Assembly (NCBI RefSeq): GCF_016599715.1
Contig: NZ_CP067019.1
Span: 1,178,001 to 1,242,000, forward strand
Origin: Acinetobacter sp. CS-2
Lineage (GTDB): Bacteria; Pseudomonadota; Gammaproteobacteria; Pseudomonadales; Moraxellaceae
Length of the DNA stretch: 64,000 bases
Direction: 5' to 3'
Shown: in pieces, positions 1 to 8,249 of the stretch
How the letters are laid out: every line of letters starts with the position of its first letter
Numbering within the stretch: the stretch's first letter is position 1
Translations under genes and position numbers: made by a program
The notes under the pieces: generated by a model
Database searches by the model: none
What the model was told of the DNA's origin: nothing
The model's input: the letters and a program-made list of their open reading frames with translations, nothing else

Positions 1-17
1 CCGGCGGGGTGCTGTAA
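1..17 (+). CDS. V: 3' end of phage baseplate spike gene V (partial)
   Basis: Only the last codons are in the window, reading Gly-Gly-Val-Leu and then TAA at 15-17. The next ATG (gene W) follows directly at 18. The identity rests on P2 gene order (V-W-J-I) and not on residues, since only four codons are visible. In P2-like phages gpV is the trimeric membrane-piercing spike under the baseplate. Confidence 0.4.
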
Positions 18-353
18 ATGATGAGTCGTGACACGGGAAAAACTGTAGAAGGACTGGAACATCTGAAACAGTCCATTATTGACATACTGACCACACCGAT
101 TGGCAGCCGAGTAATGCGCCGTGATTATGGCTCGCGGCTGTTTGAGCTGATCGACGCGCCAGTCAACCGGGAAACACTGGTGGACTATTATGCCGCTGTT
201 GCTGAAGCGCTGGATCTTTGGGAACCTCGGATTCAACTGCAGCAAGTAGATATTACCAGCGCGGTGGTTGGGTCAATCACTTTGAGCATCACCGGTAAAT
301 ATCTGATTGATGGTCAGGCTGTGAGACTGGATGGAATTGTAATTAACAAGTAA
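18..353 (+). CDS. W: P2-like baseplate assembly protein W (gp25-like)
   Basis: A 111-aa member of the GPW/gp25 baseplate wedge family. The typical signature is present in the N-terminal half: a segment around residues 24-40 with TPIGSRVMRRDYGS, followed by the acidic and aromatic LFELIDAP. gp25-type proteins are lysozyme-like wedge components that help trigger sheath contraction. The gene begins one base after the stop of V and ends 7 nt before gene J, so the wedge genes W, J and I form one translational run. An alternative ATG lies one codon downstream. Length is close to P2 gpW (about 115 aa). Confidence 0.9.
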   Translation: MMSRDTGKTVEGLEHLKQSIIDILTTPIGSRVMRRDYGSRLFELIDAPVNRETLVDYYAAVAEALDLWEPRIQLQQVDITSAVVGSITLSITGKYLIDGQAVRLDGIVINK

Positions 354-360
354 GGGTTAT

Positions 361-1323
361 ATGAGCTTAGCAGATTTCAGCACGATTGCAGCGCCAGAAC
401 TTATTGAAGAACTGAGTTTTGAAACGATCTTTGCGCAGCGAAAAGCTGCTTTTCTTGCTCTATACACCGATGCAGCTGCAAAAGCTGCAATGACCGAAAC
501 ACTGGCTTACGAATCTGAACCTATCGTTAAGCTGCTTGAAGAAAGTGCTTATCGTGAGCTGTTATTCCGGCAGCAAAGAAATACAGACGTCAAATCACTG
601 TTGGTGCTTTATTCAAGCGGAACGAATCTGGACAATCTGGTCGCTGACCGTGGATTAAAGCGTTTAACCATTACGCCGGCTACAGAAACCACGGCCGCCG
701 TGATGGAAAGCGATGATGATCTGCGTTACCGCTATATTTTGGCAATGGATGGTTTAAGTGTTGCCGGTCCTACATCCGCGTATGAGTTTTATGCGCAATC
801 TGCCGACGGTCGTGTTGGTGATGTGTCCGTGGTATCACCTCAGGTGGATCTCGCCAATATTGTGTTGGAGAACCTAACGCAGCAGCAATTAATCGACTTA
901 ATCAGAACGCTTTTCTATGTCGATATTTATGTGCTGCAAAATGATTCGATCAATGGTGAAGCATCAGCAGAGCTTATCGCTATTGTGCAGGCTGCTTTGG
1001 ATGATGAAACGGTACGTCCATGCTGTGACAAAGCCGTTGTGCGAAGTGTGACAGCAGTGAATTACAGCATTTCCGCTACGATTTATGCAGAACAGACCGC
1101 TCAGGCCGCAAGTGTATTGGAACAAGCTCAGGCAAACTTGGCTGCTTATGTTGAGGATCAGAAGCGCATTGGTCGTTCAATCCGCCGTTCAGCCATTTTT
1201 AAAGCATTGCATGTGGATGGGATTGAACACGTTGAAATCACGACGCCAGCAGCAGACATTCTGATTGATCAGACGCAGGCTGGTTATTGCACTGGTGTAA
1301 CTGTCACTGTAGCGGCGTACTAG
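361..1323 (+). CDS. J: P2-like baseplate assembly protein J
   Basis: A 320-aa baseplate J-like protein, a wedge component linking the tail tube end to the fibres. Recognisable features are the N-terminal LIEELSFETIFAQRKA stretch, the central 'SDDDLRYRYILAMDGLSVAGPTSAYEF' type motif (around residues 115-145), where subunits enter the conserved J core, and a C-terminal ferredoxin-like part ending in IDQTQAGYCTGVTVTV. P2 gpJ is 302 aa, so the length is normal. The stop at 1321-1323 lies 2 nt before the ATG of gene I. Confidence 0.9.
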   Translation: MSLADFSTIAAPELIEELSFETIFAQRKAAFLALYTDAAAKAAMTETLAYESEPIVKLLEESAYRELLFRQQRNTDVKSLLVLYSSGTNLDNLVADRGLKRLTITPATETTAAVMESDDDLRYRYILAMDGLSVAGPTSAYEFYAQSADGRVGDVSVVSPQVDLANIVLENLTQQQLIDLIRTLFYVDIYVLQNDSINGEASAELIAIVQAALDDETVRPCCDKAVVRSVTAVNYSISATIYAEQTAQAASVLEQAQANLAAYVEDQKRIGRSIRRSAIFKALHVDGIEHVEITTPAADILIDQTQAGYCTGVTVTVAAY

Positions 1324-1325
1324 AT

Positions 1326-1859
1326 ATGACCACCTTATTACCGCCCAATTCGACAGAGCTTGAGTACAAGCTGGAAATTGCAAAAAGTGCAGAGACCAAT
1401 CTTGAGCGTCGTTTAAACAGCATGATCAATGTGGACAGTATTCCGGATGTATTCCTTGATTTCCTGGCTGTGCAATTGTCAGTGGATTACTGGCGGTTTG
1501 ACTGGATGCCATCATTAAAACGTAGCCGCTTAAAACAGGCATTTGATCAGCATCGTAAAAAAGGCACGCCGTACGCCATCAAGAAAGCACTAGAACCCTT
1601 TGGTTATGCGGTGAAATTGGTGGAGTGGTGGCAGACCAATCCGGTGGGTATCCCTGGGACATTTTATTTAGAGCTGGATCTGGTCGGTAAAGAACTAACC
1701 AAAGAAACCTACAAAGAAGTAAACCGTTTGATTGATGAAACCAAGCCAGCCAGCCGCCGTATTTCATCCGTCAACATCACATCCAATCCTGTGCTGAATA
1801 TGGGCAACATTATTGCCATGCAGGACTCCATTATCTTTGAATGTAATCCAGGACCATAA
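1326..1859 (+). CDS. I: P2-like tail protein I
   Basis: A 177-aa tail protein I family member, the wedge subunit next to the tail fibre. The start chosen is ATG 1326, two bases after the J stop; an upstream in-frame start at 1287 would lie inside J and is less likely. Typical family features are the early LPPNSTELE, the FLAVQLSVDYW segment, and the 'KKGTPYAIKKALEPFGYAVKLVEWW' region near residues 80-105. P2 gpI is 176 aa. The tail-fibre gene starts 2 nt after its stop, so the two are tightly coupled. Confidence 0.9.
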   Translation: MTTLLPPNSTELEYKLEIAKSAETNLERRLNSMINVDSIPDVFLDFLAVQLSVDYWRFDWMPSLKRSRLKQAFDQHRKKGTPYAIKKALEPFGYAVKLVEWWQTNPVGIPGTFYLELDLVGKELTKETYKEVNRLIDETKPASRRISSVNITSNPVLNMGNIIAMQDSIIFECNPGP

Positions 1860-1861
1860 AC

Positions 1862-2905
1862 ATGGCATCTCAATTTTATAACGTCACAACCAACAATGGT
1901 GATGCAAAGATTGCAAATGCCATTGCAACAGCAACTAAGCTCAATATTACTCATGTGGTGTTTGGCGATGGTAACGGTAGCGTGCCGACACCAGATAAGA
2001 GCCGCACAGCACTGGTCAATCAAGTCTACAGCGTTGCACCATCCAACTATTACTTACATCCAATAATCGCCAATCGTCTGATTGTTGAAGCGATTATTCC
2101 AAGTGATGTTGGTGGCTTTTATATTCGTGAAGTCGGGTTGATTGCGGATACTGCTGTTTTGATCAGTGACGGATCTGTAGCACCGATTTTTAAAGAAGCG
2201 TCTACAGATGGCACTCGTGAATACAAGCTGAAGTTTGCGATCAATATTGTAGACAGCGGCATTGCAAATATTACGCTGGATAGCTCACTTGTCTATGTCA
2301 CTCAAGATATGATTGTAGATAACCTGACTACAGCAGATGCAAGAAAGCCGTTGTCTGCAGCACAAGGTAAAGCTCTGCAAGATAATAAACTTGAAGCAAG
2401 TAAAGTCGGAATTGCCGGTGGTGCTGCTAGCCTCGGCGTAGATGGTTATGTACCAGATGATGAATTGAAAAAAGCTTCAACTACGCATACGGGTATTGTT
2501 CAATTGGTCAATGACTTGGTCACTGGTGGAACAGATAAAGTATTGACGGCTGAGCAAGGGAAAATTATCAACGATAAATTCAATGCCGTGCTTGGAACAA
2601 CGGGTCATCAAAAATACCTATCTGGAAAAATTGAACAATGGGGCACTGTAACTTTCCCACCGATTGCATCACCAATCAGTTCAAACCAAACAGCTACATT
2701 TACTTTCCCATTTGCATTCCCTAACGGTGTTCTTCACGTGTTTGTTACCAATAATACGGGCAGTGGTATTGAAGGTAATGAGTGTACTGTTTCGGTAGAA
2801 TCAAAAACTAATTCGAGTACTGTGCTTAGAGCATATCGTGTTGCTAGTAATAATGCGGCTGGAAATGAAGCATTTTCAGCATCAGTATTCGCAATCGGGT
2901 GGTAA
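1862..2905 (+). CDS. H: Phage tail fibre protein (gpH position)
   Basis: A 347-aa tail fibre that should bind the host surface. The N-terminal about 150 residues match the collar domain that docks to the baseplate in P2 gpH-type fibres (NNGDAKIANAIATATKLNITHVVFGDGNG). The middle has repeated 'LTTADARKPLSAAQGKALQDNK' and 'VTGGTDKVLTAEQGKIINDKF' units typical of fibre shafts. The last about 75 residues resemble the gp53-like C-terminal tip (PISSNQTATFTFPFAFPNG through ASVFAIGW). It is much shorter than P2 gpH (669 aa), with most of the shaft missing. The C-terminus is expected to set host range. Confidence 0.82.
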   Translation: MASQFYNVTTNNGDAKIANAIATATKLNITHVVFGDGNGSVPTPDKSRTALVNQVYSVAPSNYYLHPIIANRLIVEAIIPSDVGGFYIREVGLIADTAVLISDGSVAPIFKEASTDGTREYKLKFAINIVDSGIANITLDSSLVYVTQDMIVDNLTTADARKPLSAAQGKALQDNKLEASKVGIAGGAASLGVDGYVPDDELKKASTTHTGIVQLVNDLVTGGTDKVLTAEQGKIINDKFNAVLGTTGHQKYLSGKIEQWGTVTFPPIASPISSNQTATFTFPFAFPNGVLHVFVTNNTGSGIEGNECTVSVESKTNSSTVLRAYRVASNNAAGNEAFSASVFAIGW

Positions 2906-2912
2906 TAAAAAA

Positions 2913-3386
2913 ATGATAAAATTCAGCGCATCAAAACAAGCATTTTATGATGATTCTCTTGAATATATCGATCTACCAGATGATTTGATTGATATAACCG
3001 AAGAACAACATTACAAATTACTCGACCAGATCAATCGTGGCTGTATTATCTTTCCTGACCTAACTGTATCACCACCACGACCGGATCAGTTTCACATCTG
3101 GAACGGCACAGCATGGATAGATCCGCGTACTGATGCCGAAAAACGCGCAGCATATCTGGCAACAGTTCCAGTTCTGACAAAGCGGCAATTCAATCTATAT
3201 ATGTACGAAAACGGCCACACTGCAGAGATTGACGCAATCTTTGCTGCAAACCCACGCGCCAAAATTGAGTTCGATAGTGTGCGGGATATTGAGCGTACGC
3301 ACCCAACAACATTGTCGATGATCGCGGCATTAGGTTGGACGGATGATCAAGTTGATCAGATGTGGGAACAAGCATTAACACTATAA
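2913..3386 (+). CDS. G: Tail fibre assembly chaperone (gpG position)
   Basis: A 157-aa protein directly after the fibre gene, at the position of P2 gpG. ATG 2913 is preferred because the longer reading frame from 2838 overlaps the fibre gene by about 70 nt. The N-terminus (MIKFSASKQAFYDDSLEY) and the PPRPDQFHIWNGTAWIDP segment (residues 54-73) are typical of phage tail-fibre assembly proteins, which fold or attach the fibre tip. The C-terminal half carries an unrelated-looking helical module ending in ALGWTDDQVDQMWEQALTL. Family assignment is moderate; the position supports it. Confidence 0.7.
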   Translation: MIKFSASKQAFYDDSLEYIDLPDDLIDITEEQHYKLLDQINRGCIIFPDLTVSPPRPDQFHIWNGTAWIDPRTDAEKRAAYLATVPVLTKRQFNLYMYENGHTAEIDAIFAANPRAKIEFDSVRDIERTHPTTLSMIAALGWTDDQVDQMWEQALTL

Positions 3387-3403
3387 AGGACAGTATTCAA
3401 ACT

Positions 3404-3424
3404 ATTCAGTATGAAAAACTGAAT
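3404..3424 (+). terminator. Hairpin between the fibre and sheath genes
   Basis: Perfect 7-bp stem ATTCAGT (3404-3410) and ACTGAAT (3418-3424) with a 7-nt A-rich loop, 18 nt after the fibre-assembly stop. There is no clear T run, so it may be an RNA-processing or partial termination signal rather than a strong terminator. Its right arm is part of an 18-bp sequence repeated at 5879. Confidence 0.4.
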
Positions 3425-3429
3425 AATGA
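3412..3429 (+). repeat. 18-bp direct repeat, copy 1
   Basis: TGAAAAACTGAATAATGA occurs here and identically at 5879-5896, once ahead of the sheath gene FI and once ahead of the tape-measure gene T. These are the only two sizeable untranslated gaps in the tail operon. A shared promoter or RNA-processing element is possible but not shown. Confidence 0.6.
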
Positions 3430-3489
3430 AAAACCGCCATAAATCCTCAAAAATGAATCCAAAATCAGAGCAAGATTGTGGATTCACAC

Positions 3490-4905
3490 ATGGCAGACAA
3501 ATTCCTCCACGGTATTGAGAACGTCACTGTCGATGATGGCACACGCCCGATCACGACAGTACGCAGCTCAACCATCGGTTTGATTGGTACAGCACCACTC
3601 GCAGACGAAACAGCATTCCCTTTAAACACGCCGGTACTCATTGCCGGTTCACGCCTTGAAGCCGCCAAACTCGGTACAACCGGTACATTACCAGACGCGA
3701 TTGATTCAATCTTTGACCAGATCGGCGCCGTGGTAGTGGTGGTCCGTGTCGAGCAAGGTCTGACAGACACCGAAACACTGGCCAATATTTTGGGCGGTGT
3801 GGATGCTGTTACGGGTCAGTATGAAGGCGTACATGCATTCCTTGCAGCAGAAAACATGCTCGGTTTCGTACCGAAGATTCTACTTGCACCAGGCTTTACT
3901 CAAACCCGCACTTCAGGCGGCGTGCTGACTGTTGGCGTGACTGCTGGCGGTACAGGCTATACCGATGGCACTTACAACCTGACAGTGACTGGTGCAGGGA
4001 CTGGTGCCGTGATTACCGCAACAGTTCTGGGTGGCATCGTCACCAGTACCGCAATTGTGAATCCGGGTAGTGGTTATGCAGTTGCACCGACCTTGGCACT
4101 TCCAGCCGGAGCGGGTGCAGGAACTGGTGCGACATTCAGCATCACTGTGGGCACCGTGGGTAACGCCGTAGTGGCGGAAATGATTGGCATTGCTGAACGT
4201 TTAAAATCTGTAATTATTGCCGATGGCCCGAATACCAATGATGCCGATGCAATCGCGTATTCTGGTGACTTCGGTTCCAAGCGTGTGTTCCTGGTTGATC
4301 CAAAAGCATTGAAAATTGATAGTACAGGCGCAATTGCGACATCTTGGGCAAGTGCGCATGTTGCCGGCCTGATTGCCAAGTCAGACAATGATCGTGGCTG
4401 GTGGTGGTCACCATCAAATCAGGAGATCAACGGCATTGTCGGTACAGCACGTGCGATTGATTTCCAGATGGGTGACGCGAACTGTCGCGCCAATTTGCTG
4501 AATGAAAAAAATGTCACCACCATCATCCGTCAAAACGGCTATCGTTTATGGGGTAACCGGACATTGTCCAGTGATCCTAAATGGCAATTCCTGTGTGTGG
4601 TGCGTACGGCAGACATGATCGACGAATCATTGAAAGCAGCGCATTTGTTGGCGGTGGATCGTGGCATCACCAAGAACTATGTGAATGATGTGGTCGAAGG
4701 TGTCAATGAATACCTACGTTACCTGAAAAACATCGGGGCGATTTTGGGTGGTCAATGTTGGGCAGATCCAGAGCTGAATTCGGCCTTGGTGATCAAATCA
4801 GGTAAAGTCTATTTTGACTTTGACTTCACGCCAGTTTATCCAGCAGAGCACATTATTTTCCGCTCGCATTTGGTGGATGACCACATCAAAGACATTTTTG
4901 CGTAA
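3490..4905 (+). CDS. FI: Contractile tail sheath protein FI with inserted domain
   Basis: A 471-aa contractile tail sheath subunit. ATG 3490 (MADKFLHGIENV) is chosen over GTG 3478 by resemblance to other FI starts. The N-terminal 140 residues (ITTVRSSTIGLIGTAPLAD, FPLNTPVLIAG, the IDSIFDQIGAVVVVVRVE region) and everything after about residue 225 (LKSVIIADGPN, GFQ-type core, RLWGNRTLSSDPKW, VYFDFDFTPVYPAEHI) follow the P2 FI plan. Between them, about residues 140-222, sits a Gly/Ala/Thr-rich insertion with two GYxxGTY / GSGYAVAPT motifs that P2 FI (396 aa) lacks. It should form an extra surface domain on the sheath. FII follows 13 nt later. Confidence 0.92.
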   Translation: MADKFLHGIENVTVDDGTRPITTVRSSTIGLIGTAPLADETAFPLNTPVLIAGSRLEAAKLGTTGTLPDAIDSIFDQIGAVVVVVRVEQGLTDTETLANILGGVDAVTGQYEGVHAFLAAENMLGFVPKILLAPGFTQTRTSGGVLTVGVTAGGTGYTDGTYNLTVTGAGTGAVITATVLGGIVTSTAIVNPGSGYAVAPTLALPAGAGAGTGATFSITVGTVGNAVVAEMIGIAERLKSVIIADGPNTNDADAIAYSGDFGSKRVFLVDPKALKIDSTGAIATSWASAHVAGLIAKSDNDRGWWWSPSNQEINGIVGTARAIDFQMGDANCRANLLNEKNVTTIIRQNGYRLWGNRTLSSDPKWQFLCVVRTADMIDESLKAAHLLAVDRGITKNYVNDVVEGVNEYLRYLKNIGAILGGQCWADPELNSALVIKSGKVYFDFDFTPVYPAEHIIFRSHLVDDHIKDIFA

Positions 4906-4918
4906 GAGGGCATAAAGC

Positions 4919-5428
4919 ATGAGCGTAGCAAAGAATATTCGCAAGAATTTCAACCTGTTTGTAGATGGTCGTGGTTATGCCGGACAAACTGATGAGTTTA
5001 ACTTTCCAGAACTCAGCCTGCAGACCGAAGAATACCGTGCTGGCGGTATGGATGCACCGATTGACCTGACCACCGGTTTGGAAAAGCTGGTGGCTGACTT
5101 TACTTTGAGCTCAGCCAGTAAAGATGTGATGTCGTTATTCAGCGTGCGTGAAGGTGCACAGGTGAAGTTTACCGTGCGTGAAGCCATGGAGGATTTTGAC
5201 GGTACAGTGGGCAGTATCGTGCACAACCTGACAGGGAAAATTATCAAGATTGCCCAGGGTGGTGCCAAGGCTGGCGAAGTGCCAAAAGACAAATATGAGC
5301 TGTCTTTGACCTATTACAAAAAGACCATCAATGGCGCTGTGATCCATGAAATCGACGTGATCAACATGGTTTCGATCATCAATGGTAAAGACGTTCTTTC
5401 AGATATCCGTTCAGCATTGGGAATGTAA
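4919..5428 (+). CDS. FII: Tail tube protein FII
   Basis: A 169-aa major tail tube subunit; P2 FII is 172 aa. Recognisable are the N-terminal NIRKNFNLFVDGRGYAGQTDEFNFPEL segment and the 'YRAGGMDAPIDLTTGLEKL' motif (about residues 40-58), both characteristic of the P2 tube family. The C-terminal part with 'EIDVINMVSIINGKDVLSDIRSALG' is also family-typical. It polymerises on the tape measure to form the inner tube through which DNA passes. Gene E begins 3 nt after its stop. Confidence 0.92.
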   Translation: MSVAKNIRKNFNLFVDGRGYAGQTDEFNFPELSLQTEEYRAGGMDAPIDLTTGLEKLVADFTLSSASKDVMSLFSVREGAQVKFTVREAMEDFDGTVGSIVHNLTGKIIKIAQGGAKAGEVPKDKYELSLTYYKKTINGAVIHEIDVINMVSIINGKDVLSDIRSALGM

Positions 5429-5431
5429 AAA

Positions 5432-5722
5432 ATGACGCAACAACTACCAGAGTACATTACAGAAACGGCTGAAGGTGACTATCAGATTACCCTCAGTAAA
5501 GCGGTGGATATTGATGGTGCCAAGGTGTCGGTTTTAACCCTGCGTGAGCCGACGGTTCAGGACATGCTGGCAGCAGAACTACAGAGCAAGGGACAAGGCG
5601 CAGCGCAGCAGGAAATCAACCTGCTGGCAAACCTGTGCGACGTAGCACCAGAGCATATTAAAAGCATGACGTTGAAGAACTACAGCCGTATGCAGGAAGC
5701 CTTCAAACTTTTTACATCATAA
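5432..5722 (+). CDS. E: Tail assembly protein E (frame-0 product)
   Basis: A 96-aa protein at the P2 gene E position, between tube and tape measure. The sequence (ADGxY-like start, AKVSVLTLREPTVQDMLAAE) matches the phage tail assembly chaperone family GpE. Like P2 E it ends shortly after a T-rich stretch: the last frame-0 codons are AAA CTT TTT ACA TCA TAA at 5705-5722. The product of this frame alone is the short form; the long form E+E' arises by a -1 shift at this stretch. The chaperones coat the tape measure during tube assembly. Confidence 0.85.
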   Translation: MTQQLPEYITETAEGDYQITLSKAVDIDGAKVSVLTLREPTVQDMLAAELQSKGQGAAQQEINLLANLCDVAPEHIKSMTLKNYSRMQEAFKLFTS

Positions 5723-5847
5723 GTGCAAAAGACATCCGTGCTTTTGTACTGGGCTTGGCTTCATATACTTCATGGCCACTGTCAGAAATTCAAGCGTTAA
5801 GAATTTCGCAGTTGCTGTGGTGGTGTGAGGACTTGCCAAAGGAATGA
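5713..5847 (+). CDS. E': E' extension reached by -1 frameshift (gpE+E')
   Basis: In the -1 frame after TTT (5711-5713) the reading continues YIISAKDIRAFVLGLASYT, then Trp-Pro-Leu-Ser-Glu, then LRISQLLWWCEDLPKE and TGA at 5845-5847. This has the size and Trp-rich end of P2 E' proteins. There is no usable start codon with a ribosome site in this frame before the conserved part, and the ORF opens exactly at the end of E. Both facts fit translation as E+E' fusion. The shift site is a run of five T in CTT TTT; re-pairing works for one tRNA (TTT to TTT), so it is simpler than the canonical heptamer. The ratio of the two products normally matters for tail assembly. Confidence 0.75.
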   Translation, partial: YIISAKDIRAFVLGLASYTSWPLSEIQALRISQLLWWCEDLPKE

Positions 5848-5878
5848 GAGAGTAGCCGTAATGGCTGCTTTTTCGTTT

Positions 5879-5896
5879 TGAAAAACTGAATAATGA
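5879..5896 (+). repeat. 18-bp direct repeat, copy 2
   Basis: Second copy of TGAAAAACTGAATAATGA (first at 3412), located 56 nt before the tape-measure gene. Flanking bases differ after the 18 bp, so the repeat is short and sharply bounded. Confidence 0.6.
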
Positions 5897-5951
5897 TAAA
5901 TCACGCCGTCCTCAGCAGAATTAAGCCATGAATTAAACCCATGTGATTGAA

Positions 5952-8249
5952 ATGGCAAACAAGCGTTTAAATGCGATTATTGAAATCGGTGGCACAGTCT
6001 CGGGCACATTGCGCTCGGCCATCGGTTCAACCACCAGCCAGCTGTCGAAAATCGGTAGTGAAATTACCAAAGTCAAAAACAACCAGCGCCAGCTGGGTGA
6101 TGCAATTAAAACATTCGGCGGTATGGGCAAGGATGTTGATAATCTGCGAACAAAATATGCAGCCACCGTCACTGAATTAAAAAAACTCGAGTCAGCACAG
6201 TCACGTTTAAACAAAGTTGAAAGCGCACGTCTGCAAAACAGCAAAAAGTTTGCGGAACTGCAAAGCCAGATCGGGGCCGCCGTTGCCACTGCTGCGACGA
6301 TGACCGCACCGGTCGTGATGGCCGCCAAATTTGAAACCGCCATGCTGGGTGTGGCCAAGCAGCTGGAAGGTGCCCGTGATCAAAATGGCAACCTGACCAA
6401 AACCTATTTCGATATGCAGAAACAGGTACAGCTGCTTGGGCGTGAACTGCCGATTGCCACCAATGAGATCGCCGCCATGGTATCGGCGGGTCTGCGTATG
6501 GGCATTGCCGGGGATGAGGTGGTCGGCTTTACCCGTAAAACAGCCGAGATGGCCACAGCCTTTGAATTGCCGGTAGAAGAACTGGCAGACAACATGGGTA
6601 AAATTGCCAATATGTACAAGATCCCGATTCCAGCAATCGGTGATCTGGCAGACTCGATCAACTATCTGGATGACAATGCCATCGCCAAAGGTGGCGACAT
6701 CATCGATTTTATGCAGCGTGTCGGCGGTACGGCTGCAATGGTGAAAGTCAGCAGCAAGGAAACGGCTGCACTGGGTTCGACATTACTCACCCTGGGTGAA
6801 AAATCAGAAACTGCATCGACCGCAATTAACGCCGTATTCTCAAAATTGGGGGCAGCAAATACACAATCAAAACCGTTTAAAGAAATGGTTAAAGAATTGG
6901 GCATGTCCACCGGGGAGCTTGGTCGTGGCATGCAGACCAATGCCATCGGCACCATCTTTAAAGTGATGGATGAAATTAAAAAATTACCCAAGCTGGCCGC
7001 AGATGGTAAAACCTCGCAGATTGATGCGGTGGCGACCTTATTCGGCGCTGAACACTGGGATACGTTCTCTAAACTGTTAGAAAACCGTGGAGAACTGGAA
7101 AAACAGATTGCACTGGCAAACAGCACGGCAGCCAAGGGCAGTATGGGCCGTGAGTTTCAGGCACGTATGGCGACCACGGAAGCGCAATGGTCCACATTGA
7201 AAAACCGCGCCTCTGAATTAGCTGTGAATGTGGGCAGTGTGCTGCTGCCTGCTGTCAATGCGGTGATGGGTCAGATCGGTAGTGTAGTTTCGATTGTGGC
7301 GGACTGGTCGCAAGCCAATCCAGCCTTGACCAGAACTATTGTGACAGCTGCGGTGGCCTTGGGTACATTTAAAATCGGTTTGCTTGCTACACGTTTGGCT
7401 ATGATTGCGATCAAGTCACCACTGTTGGCCAGTGTTGGCATGTTTGCACGCCTACAGGCTAGTCTTGCCATGTCGCGCTTATCCTTTACCCGTTTTGTGC
7501 CAGTCATCAAGCAAGTTGGATTTGCCTTGCTGCGCACACCTTGGGGCCTTGCAGCCGCTGCCGCCGTCGCTGCGGGTCTGATGATTTACAAATACTGGGA
7601 CCACATCAAGGCGTTCTTTTCTGGATTCTGGACGGGACTACAGCAAGGCATTGCGCCGTTTAAACAGGCGGTGGTCGGCCTGGTTGCGACTGTCCCTTTG
7701 CTGGGCAAGGCATGGGATTTGGTGAGTTCAGCCGTATCTACAGTATTCACCTGGTTTACTCAACTATTGGCACCTGTGAATGCTAGTAAGGAGCAAATTG
7801 CAGGTGCGACCAATGCTGGTGTTTCATTCGGTAATTTGGTCGGCGGTGCAATCAATTTGGTACTTGCACCATTAAAACTAGTCGTGAATCTGTTCACCTG
7901 GATCATGAACAATGCTGGAAAAGTTATTGGCATGGTTCAAGCTGTCGCTAATTCCAATGTGGCACAAAAAATAGGTGGTGCTGTAACCGCTGCTAAAAAT
8001 TTTGTGACCGGTGGAGGAGTATCTAAACCACCTACATCGATTGCACGTCCAGCACAAAAACCACCACAGGTCCGTGGTGCACAATCCTTTATGGGCAGTC
8101 AAAGCAGTTCATTTGCACCATCATTCACAATTAATGCTGCACCTGGGCAAAGCCCGGATCAGATTGCCGATGCTGTCATGCGCAAGCAAAAGCAGGCACA
8201 AGGGGTGCAACAACGTAGTTCTATGGTCGACTGGGGGTATGCTCAATAA
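5952..8249 (+). CDS. T: Tape measure protein T
   Basis: A 765-aa tail tape measure protein that sets tail length; P2 gpT is 815 aa. ATG 5952 (MANKRLNAIIEIGG) is chosen; an in-frame GTG at 5943 is also possible, and neither has a clear ribosome site. Residues 20-85 form a coiled coil (QLSKIGSEITKVKNNQRQLGD). The TMP core follows (FETAMLGVAKQLEGARDQNG, AAMVSAGLRMGIAG, GEKSETASTAINAVFSKLG, REFQARMATTEAQWSTLKNR). Hydrophobic stretches near residues 455-560 (VTAAVALGTFKIG, AAAAAVAAGLMIYKYWDHI) match the membrane segments usual in TMPs. The stop overlaps the start of gene U by one base. Confidence 0.92.
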   Translation: MANKRLNAIIEIGGTVSGTLRSAIGSTTSQLSKIGSEITKVKNNQRQLGDAIKTFGGMGKDVDNLRTKYAATVTELKKLESAQSRLNKVESARLQNSKKFAELQSQIGAAVATAATMTAPVVMAAKFETAMLGVAKQLEGARDQNGNLTKTYFDMQKQVQLLGRELPIATNEIAAMVSAGLRMGIAGDEVVGFTRKTAEMATAFELPVEELADNMGKIANMYKIPIPAIGDLADSINYLDDNAIAKGGDIIDFMQRVGGTAAMVKVSSKETAALGSTLLTLGEKSETASTAINAVFSKLGAANTQSKPFKEMVKELGMSTGELGRGMQTNAIGTIFKVMDEIKKLPKLAADGKTSQIDAVATLFGAEHWDTFSKLLENRGELEKQIALANSTAAKGSMGREFQARMATTEAQWSTLKNRASELAVNVGSVLLPAVNAVMGQIGSVVSIVADWSQANPALTRTIVTAAVALGTFKIGLLATRLAMIAIKSPLLASVGMFARLQASLAMSRLSFTRFVPVIKQVGFALLRTPWGLAAAAAVAAGLMIYKYWDHIKAFFSGFWTGLQQGIAPFKQAVVGLVATVPLLGKAWDLVSSAVSTVFTWFTQLLAPVNASKEQIAGATNAGVSFGNLVGGAINLVLAPLKLVVNLFTWIMNNAGKVIGMVQAVANSNVAQKIGGAVTAAKNFVTGGGVSKPPTSIARPAQKPPQVRGAQSFMGSQSSSFAPSFTINAAPGQSPDQIADAVMRKQKQAQGVQQRSSMVDWGYAQ

